This document shows positions 5,864 to 13,147 of a DNA stretch of 13,410 nt, piece after piece. The translations under genes were made by a program, and so were the position numbers. The DNA is from M3007 sp038327555 (GTDB taxonomy: Bacteria; Bacteroidota; Bacteroidia; Chitinophagales; Saprospiraceae): assembly GCA_038327555.1 (NCBI GenBank), contig JBBQLD010000078.1:1-13410 (forward strand), given 5' to 3'. The notes under the pieces were generated by a model. That model saw nothing but the letters and a program-made list of their open reading frames with translations, did not search any database and had not been told where the DNA came from. Position 1 is the stretch's first letter; each line of letters opens with the position of its first letter.

Positions 5864-7204
5864 ATGGCTCGCGTAGAACTAGTGATGCCCAAAATGGGCG
5901 AAAGCATCATGGAGGCCACCATCCTCAAATGGCGCAAAAAAATTGGAGATAGCGTTGAATTGGATGAACCCATTCTTGATATTGCTACCGACAAGGTGGA
6001 TTCAGAAATCCCGTCTCCAGTGGCAGGTGTGCTGGTTGAAATCTTGTTTCAAGAAAACGATGTAGTGGCCATCAACAAGGCTATTGCTATTCTTGAAACA
6101 GAGGCTTCATCTGCTTCTGTCGAGCCTCAGCAGGCGGCAGGTAGCGGAAGTGCCCAGTCTACAAAAGCAGATAGCAGCCCGCAAACAGCAGAAATACCTT
6201 ATGTGCCATCAGGAGTTGCCGTAACAAATGCACAACTATCCAATTCAGAAGGCCGTTTTTATTCGCCCCTAGTGCGTACAATTGCCAAACAAGAAGGCAT
6301 TGCTCAAGTTGAATTGGATGCACTTTCTGGCTCTGGCCAAGAAGGTCGCGTAACCAAAAAAGACATTTTGGCGTATGTTGCCAACCGTGCAACAGCCCCA
6401 TCGGCAGTGGCTGTTAGTAATATTTCAACGGCTGCCAGTCCCCAATCACAAGCATCCGCTCAACCAGTCTCCAGCCAGCCAGCGTCTATTTCTGGCAACG
6501 TTGAAATTATCGAAATGGATCGGATGCGCCGCCTCATCTCCGATCACATGGTGATGAGCAAACACACCAGTCCGCACGTCACGTCATTCGTGGAGGCTGA
6601 TGTGACCAACATGGTCAATTGGCGCAACCGCGTAAAAGACGGATTTAAAAAGCAATACGGCGAGAATATTACGTTCACGCCTATTTTCGTGGAGGCCGTG
6701 GCGCGTGCTATCCGAGATTTCCCGATGATCAATATTTCGGTAGACGGTACCCGTATTATTGTCAAAAAAGACATCAATATTGGTATGGCAGCTGCGCTTC
6801 CAAGCGGCAATCTTATTGTGCCAGTTATCAAAAACGCGGATTTTCTCAATCTTGCCGGCCTAACGAAACAGGTTAACGATTTGGCTAACCGCGCGCGAAA
6901 CAACCAGTTGAAACCGGATGAAGTGCAAGGTGGCACTTTTACCCTCACCAACGTGGGTACTTTCGGCAATGTGATGGGTACACCCATCATCAATCAGCCA
7001 CAGGTAGCCATTATGGCCATGGGTGCCATCCGTAAAAAACCAGCTGTACTTGAAACAGAATATGGAGATGTGATAGCGATTCGGCAAATGATGTTCCTCT
7101 CGCTTTCCTACGATCACCGTGTGGTGGATGGATCCCTCGGTGGTTCCTTCTTACGCCGAGTGGCAGATTATTTGGAGCAGTTTGATTCAAATCGGGTTTT
7201 ATAG
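5864..7204 (+). CDS. Dihydrolipoamide acyltransferase, E2 subunit of a 2-oxoacid dehydrogenase complex
   Basis: The protein has 446 residues. Domain order is that of a full E2: one lipoyl domain (about 1-75, lipoyl lysine Lys44 in DIATDKVDSEIPSP), an Ala/Ser/Gln/Pro-rich linker, a peripheral-subunit-binding domain (about 132-175, SPLVRTIAKQEGI ... GRVTKKDIL), a second linker, and a catalytic acyltransferase domain (about 213-446). The active-site motif DHRVVDG gives His418 and Asp422. E2 passes the acyl group from E1 via lipoate to CoA. The substrate (pyruvate, 2-oxoglutarate or branched-chain) cannot be fixed, as no E1 or E3 gene is nearby. The ATG at 5864 (MARVELVMPKMGES) is the family's usual start; an in-frame ATG at 5840 would add eight unconserved residues. 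The gene stands alone between a promoter and a hairpin. Confidence 0.92.
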   Translation: MARVELVMPKMGESIMEATILKWRKKIGDSVELDEPILDIATDKVDSEIPSPVAGVLVEILFQENDVVAINKAIAILETEASSASVEPQQAAGSGSAQSTKADSSPQTAEIPYVPSGVAVTNAQLSNSEGRFYSPLVRTIAKQEGIAQVELDALSGSGQEGRVTKKDILAYVANRATAPSAVAVSNISTAASPQSQASAQPVSSQPASISGNVEIIEMDRMRRLISDHMVMSKHTSPHVTSFVEADVTNMVNWRNRVKDGFKKQYGENITFTPIFVEAVARAIRDFPMINISVDGTRIIVKKDINIGMAAALPSGNLIVPVIKNADFLNLAGLTKQVNDLANRARNNQLKPDEVQGGTFTLTNVGTFGNVMGTPIINQPQVAIMAMGAIRKKPAVLETEYGDVIAIRQMMFLSLSYDHRVVDGSLGGSFLRRVADYLEQFDSNRVL

Positions 7205-7243
7205 AACCTAAGGAACAATTCTAATTGATAAAATTGATTTTCA

Positions 7244-7284
7244 GGCATCGCCCCAACAGCACTCAGGTTGTTGGGGCGATTGCC
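7244..7284 (+). terminator. Strong hairpin after the E2 gene
   Basis: GGCATCGCCCCAACA (7244-7258) pairs with TGTTGGGGCGATTGCC (7269-7284) with one bulged A and a 10-base loop. It starts 40 bases after the E2 stop. It is followed by GTTAAAAAAATC with no T run, so it is either a non-canonical terminator or a 3'-end stabiliser. Confidence 0.6.
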
Positions 7285-7376
7285 GTTAAAAAAATCATAA
7301 ATCTGCCTGCGGCTGCCCAACCCAGTGCAGTTGTATTGCGTCCTTGGAGCAAACTCACCTATTACTACTAAAATCT

Positions 7377-9797
7377 ATGTCAATTAAACACATTTACATT
7401 CTACTGCGAAGATCCAGGTTGCCTATGCTTTTTGCCTTTTTGCTCCAACTACTCTTTTCTAGTCAAACATTTGCCCAAACGCGCTACACCATCAGCGGAA
7501 CAGTAACAGATCAGGCTAGCGGCGAACACCTGATCGGTGCAACCATCCGCGACCTGAAAAGTGGAAAAGGAACAGTAACCAACACTTTTGGCTTTTACAG
7601 CCTCACTTTACTCGCCGATTCGGCCATTATTGCCATCGCTTACATTGGCTACAGGCCTGAAGCATTCAGTGTATTGCTAGAGAAAAACGTGGTGCAAAAT
7701 GTTGGCATGAACGAAAATTCGGTGCTGAAAGAAGTGGAAATTGTAGCACAACGTTACGAACGGGTGGAAGAGCGTGTTCAAATGGGGCGCATCGATGTGC
7801 CAATCCAACAAATCAAAAACGTGCCAGCATTCCTTGGCGAAAAGGACGTTTTAAAAGCCTTACAACTTCTCCCCGGCGTATCGGGCGGCGGCGAAGGTCA
7901 GAGTGGTATTTATGTCCGGGGTGGAGGCCCGGATCAAAACCTGATTCTTTTGGACGGAGTACCAGTGTACAATGTTTCCCACTTGTTTGGCTTTTTCTCC
8001 GTGTTCAACCCCGATGCCGTGAAGGATGTATCATTGATTAAAGGCGGATTTCCAGCACGTTATGGCGGACGCCTATCCTCTGTAATTGAAATCAACATGA
8101 AAGAGGGAAATGAAAATGAATTTCATGGCGAGGGCACCATTGGCTTGATTGCGTCCAAGCTGACCCTCGAAGGGCCAATCAAGAAAGGGAAATCTTCGTT
8201 CATCGTATCAGGTCGGCGAACGTATATTGATATTTTGGCCAGACCAATCATCAAGGCCGGCTTCAGGGCAAATGGCGGCGACGGCGTGGTGGGCTATTTT
8301 TTCGACGATGTGAATGCAAAGGTGAATTACCGAATTTCTCCCAAAGACCGCGTTTATCTTAGTTTTTATACCGGGAAAGACAAGTTTTATTCCAATTTTG
8401 GAGAAAAAGATATTGACTACGAGGATCGGTTCAAAGCAGGCTTGGGCTGGGGTAATATCACCTCTGCGCTGCGCTGGAACCATATTATGAATCCCAAACT
8501 TTTTGCCAATACTACCCTGACCTACAGCCGTTACCGATTCCAAACCTCAACTGGGGTCGAAAGTAGAGAATTGGAAAATGGAGTGGTCGAAGCTGAAGAT
8601 AAATTTGACCTCAGTTATTTTTCTGGTATCGACGATGTGGCTGGTAAAATTGACTTCGATTATCTGCCATCTCCCGATCACTATGTTCGTTTTGGCGCAA
8701 GCACAATTCTGCACACGTTCAGACCTGGCGATTTCCGTTCTAGTTTTTCCTCTTTTGAATCGGGCAGTGATACGAGTAATTTTTCTGCCAATTATGTCCA
8801 ACCCAATGTACGTGCTGCAGAATTTGCACTTTATGGTGAAGACGATTGGAAAATAAACAGCCAATGGCGTATAAATTATGGTCTGCACATATCAGGCTTT
8901 GCACAGTCAGACAAACCATATTTCTCGGTTCAGCCGCGGCTCAATGCTCGGTATCTTTTTGGCCAAGGCTGGTCTCTAAAAGCCGGGTTTAGCACGATGC
9001 GCCAATACATCCATCTGCTTACCAACGAGACCATTGGCTTGCCCACGGATCTTTGGTTGCCCACTACCAAACGAGTTAAACCTCAAGATGCCTGGCAAAC
9101 TGCATTAGGCGCAGCCAAAACTTTTGGCAAAGACTACGAATGCAGTGTAGAGGTATATTACAAGGAGATGAAAAATGTAATTGCGTTTAAGGAAGGTTCT
9201 AGCCTTTTGCAATTCCAAAACTGGGAGGATCGCGTTTCGCAGGGCAATGGAACGGCTTATGGCGCAGAATTTTTTGTGCAGAAAAAAACGGGCAAACTCA
9301 GTGGATGGGTGGGTTACACGCTCTCTTGGGCCACGCGCCAATTTAAAGACATCAATTTTGGAGAAATTTTTCCGTACAAATATGATCGTCGTCACGATTT
9401 TGAAATCACGGGCTCCTACCAATTTACCAAGCGTTTTTCGCTGGCTGCCAGTTGGGTTTATTCTACGGGCAATGCGGTTACGTTTGGCAATTCACGGTAT
9501 CTGGGCCCCAGCAATTATTCCTATGAAAATTACCTCCAGGAGGTGACGCATACACCCGAACGCAACAATTTTAGGTTTCCTTCCTACAACCGACTCGATG
9601 TGGGTTTTGATTTCACCAAGAAAAAACGCCGATATACACGCACTTGGGCTTTTGGCGCATACAATGCCTACAACCGCAAAAATCCATTCTTTCTCTTTAC
9701 AGACACAGATGTGGTAAATGGCCAGGACAAAACGGTGCTGAAAAAAGCAGCATTGTTTCCAGTTATTCCATACTTCGCCTGGAGCTTCAAATTTTAA
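7377..9797 (+). CDS. TonB-dependent outer-membrane receptor with N-terminal carboxypeptidase-like domain
   Basis: The protein has 806 residues. A signal peptide (LPMLFAFLLQLLFSSQTFAQ) ends near residue 34. Next comes a carboxypeptidase-D regulatory-like beta sandwich (about 36-115; ISGTVTDQASGEHLIGATI, FGFYSLTL), then the plug (about 145-245; LLPGVSGGGEGQSGIYVRGG, LILLDGVPVYN, FPARYGGRLSSVIEI), then a long barrel rich in alternating aromatic strands. It ends in WSFKF, with the terminal aromatic residue of outer-membrane barrels. Function: TonB/ExbB-powered uptake of a large ligand across the outer membrane. The ligand is unknown; there is no SusD partner, but a DUF4249 lipoprotein follows, a common pairing in this phylum. 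The ATG at 7377 is preferred over an in-frame TTG at 7344 because the signal peptide needs no extension. Confidence 0.92.
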   Translation: MSIKHIYILLRRSRLPMLFAFLLQLLFSSQTFAQTRYTISGTVTDQASGEHLIGATIRDLKSGKGTVTNTFGFYSLTLLADSAIIAIAYIGYRPEAFSVLLEKNVVQNVGMNENSVLKEVEIVAQRYERVEERVQMGRIDVPIQQIKNVPAFLGEKDVLKALQLLPGVSGGGEGQSGIYVRGGGPDQNLILLDGVPVYNVSHLFGFFSVFNPDAVKDVSLIKGGFPARYGGRLSSVIEINMKEGNENEFHGEGTIGLIASKLTLEGPIKKGKSSFIVSGRRTYIDILARPIIKAGFRANGGDGVVGYFFDDVNAKVNYRISPKDRVYLSFYTGKDKFYSNFGEKDIDYEDRFKAGLGWGNITSALRWNHIMNPKLFANTTLTYSRYRFQTSTGVESRELENGVVEAEDKFDLSYFSGIDDVAGKIDFDYLPSPDHYVRFGASTILHTFRPGDFRSSFSSFESGSDTSNFSANYVQPNVRAAEFALYGEDDWKINSQWRINYGLHISGFAQSDKPYFSVQPRLNARYLFGQGWSLKAGFSTMRQYIHLLTNETIGLPTDLWLPTTKRVKPQDAWQTALGAAKTFGKDYECSVEVYYKEMKNVIAFKEGSSLLQFQNWEDRVSQGNGTAYGAEFFVQKKTGKLSGWVGYTLSWATRQFKDINFGEIFPYKYDRRHDFEITGSYQFTKRFSLAASWVYSTGNAVTFGNSRYLGPSNYSYENYLQEVTHTPERNNFRFPSYNRLDVGFDFTKKKRRYTRTWAFGAYNAYNRKNPFFLFTDTDVVNGQDKTVLKKAALFPVIPYFAWSFKF

Positions 9798-9827
9798 AGG
9801 ATGAATTTAATTTCAAAAGTTTAAAAC

Positions 9828-9867
9828 TCCAGCAGTCCAATATCCAGCAGTCCAAAAGTCCAATATC
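9828..9867 (+). repeat. Short tandem repeat of TCCAGCAGTCCAA between receptor and lipoprotein genes
   Basis: TCCAGCAGTCCAATA (9828-9842) is followed directly by TCCAGCAGTCCAAAA (9843-9857) and then a partial unit GTCCAATATC. This is simple-sequence-like DNA in the 84-base gap between the receptor stop and the DUF4249 start. No regulatory role can be assigned. Confidence 0.6.
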
Positions 9868-9881
9868 AACAAGTCAAAAAC

Positions 9882-10865
9882 ATGAAATACATACTCTTTT
9901 TTACCCGCAGAAGTCTATTGACTCGCACCAATATAACCCCGCTTTTTGGAAAAGGCATAGGCGGGCTTCTCGTCTTTCTTTCCTCCATCGCACTGGTTTC
10001 GTGCACTGATTTTTTTAGCCAAACGATTGAAATTGACCCACCACCTTACACCAAACAATTGTCATTTCACGTGAACCTCACGGATCAGGATTCTAGCGTT
10101 CGGGTCGTGCTTACGCGCAATTTTGGAATCCTGGAAACGGTGCCCAACTACAATGATTTTTATGTAAAAAGCGGAAGCGCAGAACTCTATAAAGATGGCC
10201 AAAAGTGGCTTACGCTTACGCCTTTGAGTGTTGACAGCTCTTTTGTGCTTGAGGGCAAATTACCCGAGATGCTAAAATCAGGTAGCACTTACGAAATCCG
10301 GGCAGAACACCCGGATTACTCCGTAGTAAGTGCTATCCAACGGATGCCAGAGGATTTTACGGTTGATTCCGCCCGAATAAAGCGTAGCGCAATAACTGGG
10401 CAGTTTGGCGACAAATTCGACCTCCTGGATGTTTTTCTTCAGGATCAACCGGGTGTACGCAACTATTATGAGGTTGTAATTTCAACGCTGTACTATGATA
10501 CAAGTTATGATCCCAGTACCGGAAATTACGACACTATTCGTGTTTTTGAATACGCGTTATACCCGGAGGACTTTTCTGACCCTAACGTGGTCTATGGGGT
10601 AAAAGGAAGTGGCTTGATCAGCGATCAGTTTTTCGATGGCCAAGCGTACAAATTTCAAGCTAAGATTTACGCCGGTTCCGGTTCGTTACTGACCGTCCGG
10701 GTGCGCAACGTGACGGAAGAATATTATAAGTGGTCGCGCTCTTATCAAGCAAAGTATGATTCAGAAGACAATCCGTTGGTGGAGCCTGTTTCCGTGTTCA
10801 ACAACCTTACAAATGGGCTAGGAATATTTTCAGTTGGGCGGGAAAAAGTATTTATAGTTCAATAA
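9882..10865 (+). CDS. DUF4249 outer-membrane-associated lipoprotein
   Basis: The protein has 327 residues. It has a lipoprotein signal with lipobox LVSC, lipidated Cys41, followed by TDFFSQTIEIDPPPYTKQL; this start of the mature chain and the beta-rich body (VRVVLTRNFGILE, SGSAELYKDGQ, YEIRAEHPDYSVVSA, QRMPEDFTVDSARI) fit the DUF4249 family. These proteins are encoded next to TonB-dependent receptors and presumably cooperate with them at the cell surface; the molecular role is not established. The gene starts 84 bases after the receptor and is likely in the same transcript, ending at the terminator at 10907. The region before the hydrophobic core is unusually long (about 25 residues, SLLTRTNITPLFGKG), so a later start is possible, but no better in-frame ATG is present. 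Confidence 0.85.
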   Translation: MKYILFFTRRSLLTRTNITPLFGKGIGGLLVFLSSIALVSCTDFFSQTIEIDPPPYTKQLSFHVNLTDQDSSVRVVLTRNFGILETVPNYNDFYVKSGSAELYKDGQKWLTLTPLSVDSSFVLEGKLPEMLKSGSTYEIRAEHPDYSVVSAIQRMPEDFTVDSARIKRSAITGQFGDKFDLLDVFLQDQPGVRNYYEVVISTLYYDTSYDPSTGNYDTIRVFEYALYPEDFSDPNVVYGVKGSGLISDQFFDGQAYKFQAKIYAGSGSLLTVRVRNVTEEYYKWSRSYQAKYDSEDNPLVEPVSVFNNLTNGLGIFSVGREKVFIVQ

Positions 10866-10906
10866 CGGGTTCATTTTTCGCGCTTTTGTAGTAGATTTTT
10901 GAAAAT

Positions 10907-10940
10907 GCAGCAACACGAAATCTCGCGTTGCTGCTTTTTT
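10907..10940 (+). terminator. Rho-independent terminator after the DUF4249 gene
   Basis: GCAGCAAC (10907-10914) pairs with GTTGCTGC (10927-10934), extended by a CG/CG pair after one mismatch, and is followed by six T residues (10935-10940). It closes the receptor/lipoprotein transcript and lies upstream of the next promoter element. Confidence 0.85.
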
Positions 10941-10975
10941 CATTTTTAAGCCCAATACGACCCGAAAAGTCTGAT

Positions 10976-10983
10976 TACTTTTG
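10976..10983 (+). promoter_or_regulatory. Probable -7 promoter element of the glmM-like gene
   Basis: TACTTTTG is an exact TAnnTTTG match, lying after the terminator and 102 bases before the TTG start. Transcription would begin near 10990. The -33 region is poor (no TTG 17-23 bases upstream), so strength is uncertain. Confidence 0.5.
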
Positions 10984-11013
10984 CGGGCTAAACAGTTGTT
11001 AATAAATCCTCGG

Positions 11014-11065
11014 GGTTGTGTCAAAAGGGTATCTCATTTTTGATCCTACCCCTTTTGACACAACC
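11014..11065. repeat. 52-base inverted repeat in the leader of the glmM-like gene
   Basis: GGTTGTGTCAAAAGGG (11014-11029) is exactly complementary to CCCTTTTGACACAACC (11050-11065), a 16-bp perfect stem with a 20-base loop that can pair a little further (TA/TA). It ends 20 bases before the TTG start codon, inside the predicted untranslated leader. It could be an RNA hairpin that controls translation or attenuation, or a small remnant of terminal inverted repeats of a mobile element. There is no T tract after it. Confidence 0.7.
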
Positions 11066-11085
11066 ACGGTAAAATTCCACAGCGT

Positions 11086-12465
11086 TTGCCACTTATAAAA
11101 TCTATCTCCGGCTTTCGAGGCACCATCGGCGGTCGCCCGGGCGAAAATCTGACGCCACAGGATATTGTAGAATGTACTGCGGCTTTTGGCCAATGGGTAC
11201 TCAATACCACAGGCAATGCTAGCATCGTGGTTGGGCGCGACGGGCGTATTTCGGGAGAAATCGTCAGTGCACTGGTCGTGAACACCTTGCGAAGCATGGG
11301 TATCTCGGTTGTTGACCTTGGTCTGAGCACAACGCCTACCGTAGAAATTGCAGTGCCCTTGGAAAAAGCCGGCGGAGGTATCATACTCACCGCAAGTCAC
11401 AATCCAAAAGAGTGGAATGCACTGAAACTCCTCAACCATAAAGGCGAATTCATTAGCGGCCAAAACGGTGCCGAGGTATTGGATTTGGTGGCGAAAAAAA
11501 ACGTGGAATACGCCTCTGTGGATCGATTAGGTGCCTATAGAAAAGACGATTCCTACCTCAAAAAACATATTGCACAGATCCTTGCCCATCCGCTCGTCGA
11601 TATCGAGGCCGTGCGAGCCAAAGGATTTAAAATTGTAGTAGATGTAATTAACTCGACCGGAGCGTTGGCGATTCCACCCCTCCTCGAAGCCCTGGGTTGT
11701 CCATGTATTTTGCTCAACGGTGAAGTGAATGGCCATTTTGCCCACAATCCAGAACCGCTCAAAGAACACCTTGGCCAACTTTCTAGCGAGGTGATTCGGC
11801 AAAAAGCACACTTAGGCATTGCGGTAGATCCGGATGTGGATCGCCTCGTGTTTATGTGCGAAGACGGCGAACCTTTTGGCGAAGAATACACGCTCGTGGC
11901 GGTGGCTGATTTTGTGCTTTCAAAACTTGGCGGTGGTGATACCGTTTCAAACTTGAGCAGTACTCGTGCCTTGCGAGACGTTACCTTAAAATACGGTGGG
12001 GAATACCATGCTGCAGCAGTAGGAGAAGTGAATGTTGTTGATAAAATGAAGGCCGTAAACGCGGTTATTGGCGGGGAAGGCAATGGCGGTATCATCATGC
12101 CAGACTTGCATTACGGGCGTGATGCGTTGATCGGTATTGCGTTATTCTTGAGCCACTTGGCGCATTCTGGCAAACGAATTTCAGTGCTGCGCCAAAGCTA
12201 CCCGGAGTACCACATGTCCAAAACAAAAATCGAACGCTCCCCCAATATAGATCTCGAAAAGATCTTTGTAACCCTAAAGGAAAAATATCACCGCGAGCAA
12301 ATCAATACCGAAGATGGTCTGAAAATCGACTTTGCCGATGGTTGGGTGCACCTGCGGCCTTCGAATACGGAACCTATCATCCGGGTGTATTCAGAAAGTC
12401 ATTCTCAGGTGATTGCCGGGAATCTGGCCAAGAAAATCATGGCGGATATTGGGGAAATGAAGTAA
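11086..12465 (+). CDS. glmM: Phosphoglucosamine mutase / phosphohexomutase family enzyme, TTG start
   Basis: The protein has 459 residues, the full length for the family. All four active-site loops of alpha-D-phosphohexomutases are present: phosphoserine loop TASHNPKEWN (Ser104), metal loop DPDVDR (Asp248, Asp250, Asp252), sugar-specificity loop GGEGNGG (329-335) and phosphate-binding loop RPSNTEP (424-430). The start LIKSISGFRGTIGG and the specificity loop resemble Bacteroidota GlmM, which converts glucosamine-6-phosphate to glucosamine-1-phosphate for UDP-GlcNAc and peptidoglycan; phosphomannomutase or phosphoglucomutase activity remains possible. The start is TTG: reading upstream in frame there is no ATG or GTG before the TGA at 11056-11058, and the conserved N-terminus begins two residues after this codon. 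A 16-bp hairpin precedes it. Confidence 0.88.
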   Translation: MPLIKSISGFRGTIGGRPGENLTPQDIVECTAAFGQWVLNTTGNASIVVGRDGRISGEIVSALVVNTLRSMGISVVDLGLSTTPTVEIAVPLEKAGGGIILTASHNPKEWNALKLLNHKGEFISGQNGAEVLDLVAKKNVEYASVDRLGAYRKDDSYLKKHIAQILAHPLVDIEAVRAKGFKIVVDVINSTGALAIPPLLEALGCPCILLNGEVNGHFAHNPEPLKEHLGQLSSEVIRQKAHLGIAVDPDVDRLVFMCEDGEPFGEEYTLVAVADFVLSKLGGGDTVSNLSSTRALRDVTLKYGGEYHAAAVGEVNVVDKMKAVNAVIGGEGNGGIIMPDLHYGRDALIGIALFLSHLAHSGKRISVLRQSYPEYHMSKTKIERSPNIDLEKIFVTLKEKYHREQINTEDGLKIDFADGWVHLRPSNTEPIIRVYSESHSQVIAGNLAKKIMADIGEMK

Positions 12466-12563
12466 CAGAATACTGGACATTTTGACATTAGACACAGGAC
12501 TTGATCTTTTTGAACGCGAACTTCTCAAGTTAACGAAAGAAGCAACGGGTTAGGCTGTTTGAC

Positions 12564-12638
12564 TTTTGCCACTAATCGCACTAATTAATACAAGCTCGTT
12601 ATCCAAATTAGTGTAAATTAGTGCAATTAGTGGCAAAA
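12564..12638. repeat. Inverted repeat with 23-base arms and internal AATTAGTG tandem units
   Basis: The left arm begins TTTTGCCACTAATCGC (12564-12586) and the right arm is its complement with one mismatch (12616-12638). The right side also has three near-tandem 10-base units built on AATTAGTG (12605-12634). Repeats of this wording (ATTAGTGCAATTAGTGGC) occur in many unrelated bacteria, from memory. It lies about 100 bases after the glmM stop and could end transcription as a hairpin, but there is only a short A/T tract. Confidence 0.7.
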
Positions 12639-12658
12639 AACACTTAGAGGCTAAGTAG

Positions 12659-12822
12659 TAAGGAACGCGGCACCAATAATTTAGTCATTTGATGCCACCC
12701 TTTGTTCCATCATACGGCCGCTATTTTTCTTTAAATAGCCCCACTATTCGCAGAAAAATAGGGTTGTCTGATGAAAAAATGGTTGACCTAAAATGACTAA
12801 GTTATTGGTGCCGCGTTCCTTA
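12659..12822. mobile_element. Palindromic MITE-like element A (164 bp)
   Basis: The outer arms of 32 bases (12659-12690 and 12791-12822; outer end TAAGGAACGCGGCACCAATA) are complementary at 31 of 32 positions. Pairing continues with mismatches through the inner part, including CTATTTTTCT (12721-12730) with AGAAAAATAG (12752-12761), up to a central AATAG-CCCCA-CTATT hairpin, so nearly the whole element can fold into one long cruciform. It has no coding capacity. A half copy (about 57 of 62 matches) lies at 3028-3089. Size, terminal inverted repeats and dispersed copies fit a MITE-like non-autonomous element. No clear target-site duplication is seen. Confidence 0.75.
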
Positions 12823-12833
12823 TACTTTTAGTT

Positions 12834-12995
12834 AGTACCGATGAAATAACAACCTCACGATTTGGAGGGTCTAATTTGGTCCCGATGTATCGGGTTACTC
12901 GTCCGTTTCGTAGCCCCACTATGTGCCTTCCTTGTGCCTTGCCTGCCACTAAATTACCCTCCTCCAAATCGTGAGGTTGTTAATTCATCGGTACT
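12834..12995. mobile_element. Palindromic MITE-like element B (162 bp) with the same centre as element A
   Basis: The arms begin AGTACCGATGAA (12834 onwards) and end TTCATCGGTACT (12995). About 36 bases are complementary with one mismatch and a 3-base indel in the GGAGG run. The arms share no sequence with element A, yet both have TAGCCCCACTAT exactly at the centre (12736-12747 in A, 12911-12922 in B) and nearly the same length. An additional palindrome CCCGATGTATCGGG lies at 12881-12894. It has no coding capacity. Elements A and B therefore look like members of one structural class. Confidence 0.75.
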
Positions 12996-13010
12996 TATTA
13001 AATAATTTTG
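12977..13010 (+). promoter_or_regulatory. Possible promoter of the gene at 13148, partly inside element B
   Basis: TTG (12977-12979) and TAATTTTG (13003-13010, exact TAnnTTTG) are 23 bases apart, at the upper limit of the consensus. The TTG lies in the right arm of element B, so the element may supply part of the promoter. The leader would be about 130 bases long and contains a T-rich stretch. Confidence 0.4.
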
Positions 13011-13147
13011 TAATTTTTTTGCCCACTTAATAGTGTACGGCTGGAAATAGGTTTATCATTGCGCGCTGAAATTTTTGATTTTTTTAAGTGTATTCCTTTT
13101 CAGGCCCAAAATTTGTCACCAACCCTTGATTCAAAGACTATAATATC

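Larger units (their letters stand above)
12466..13147. other. 682-base gene-free gap filled with inverted repeats
   Basis: No open frame with coding character was found on either strand. From left to right it contains a short AT-rich stretch with repeated GACATT words (12476-12495), a 75-base inverted repeat (12564-12638), two palindromic elements of 164 and 162 bases separated by only 11 bases, and a leader with a promoter for the gene at 13148. It acts as a landing zone for repeats after the end of glmM. Confidence 0.75.

Noticed and set aside
7344..7376. TTG start at 7344 for the TonB receptor
   Set aside because: The ATG at 7377 already gives a normal signal peptide; the extra 11 residues are not needed.
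11553..12098. Minus-strand open frame of 181 codons
   Set aside because: It is antisense to the glmM-like gene; low-complexity Ser/Pro/Thr composition is typical of a shadow frame.
12600..12640. AATTAGTG units as a CRISPR array
   Set aside because: The units are 10 bases long and adjacent without spacers.
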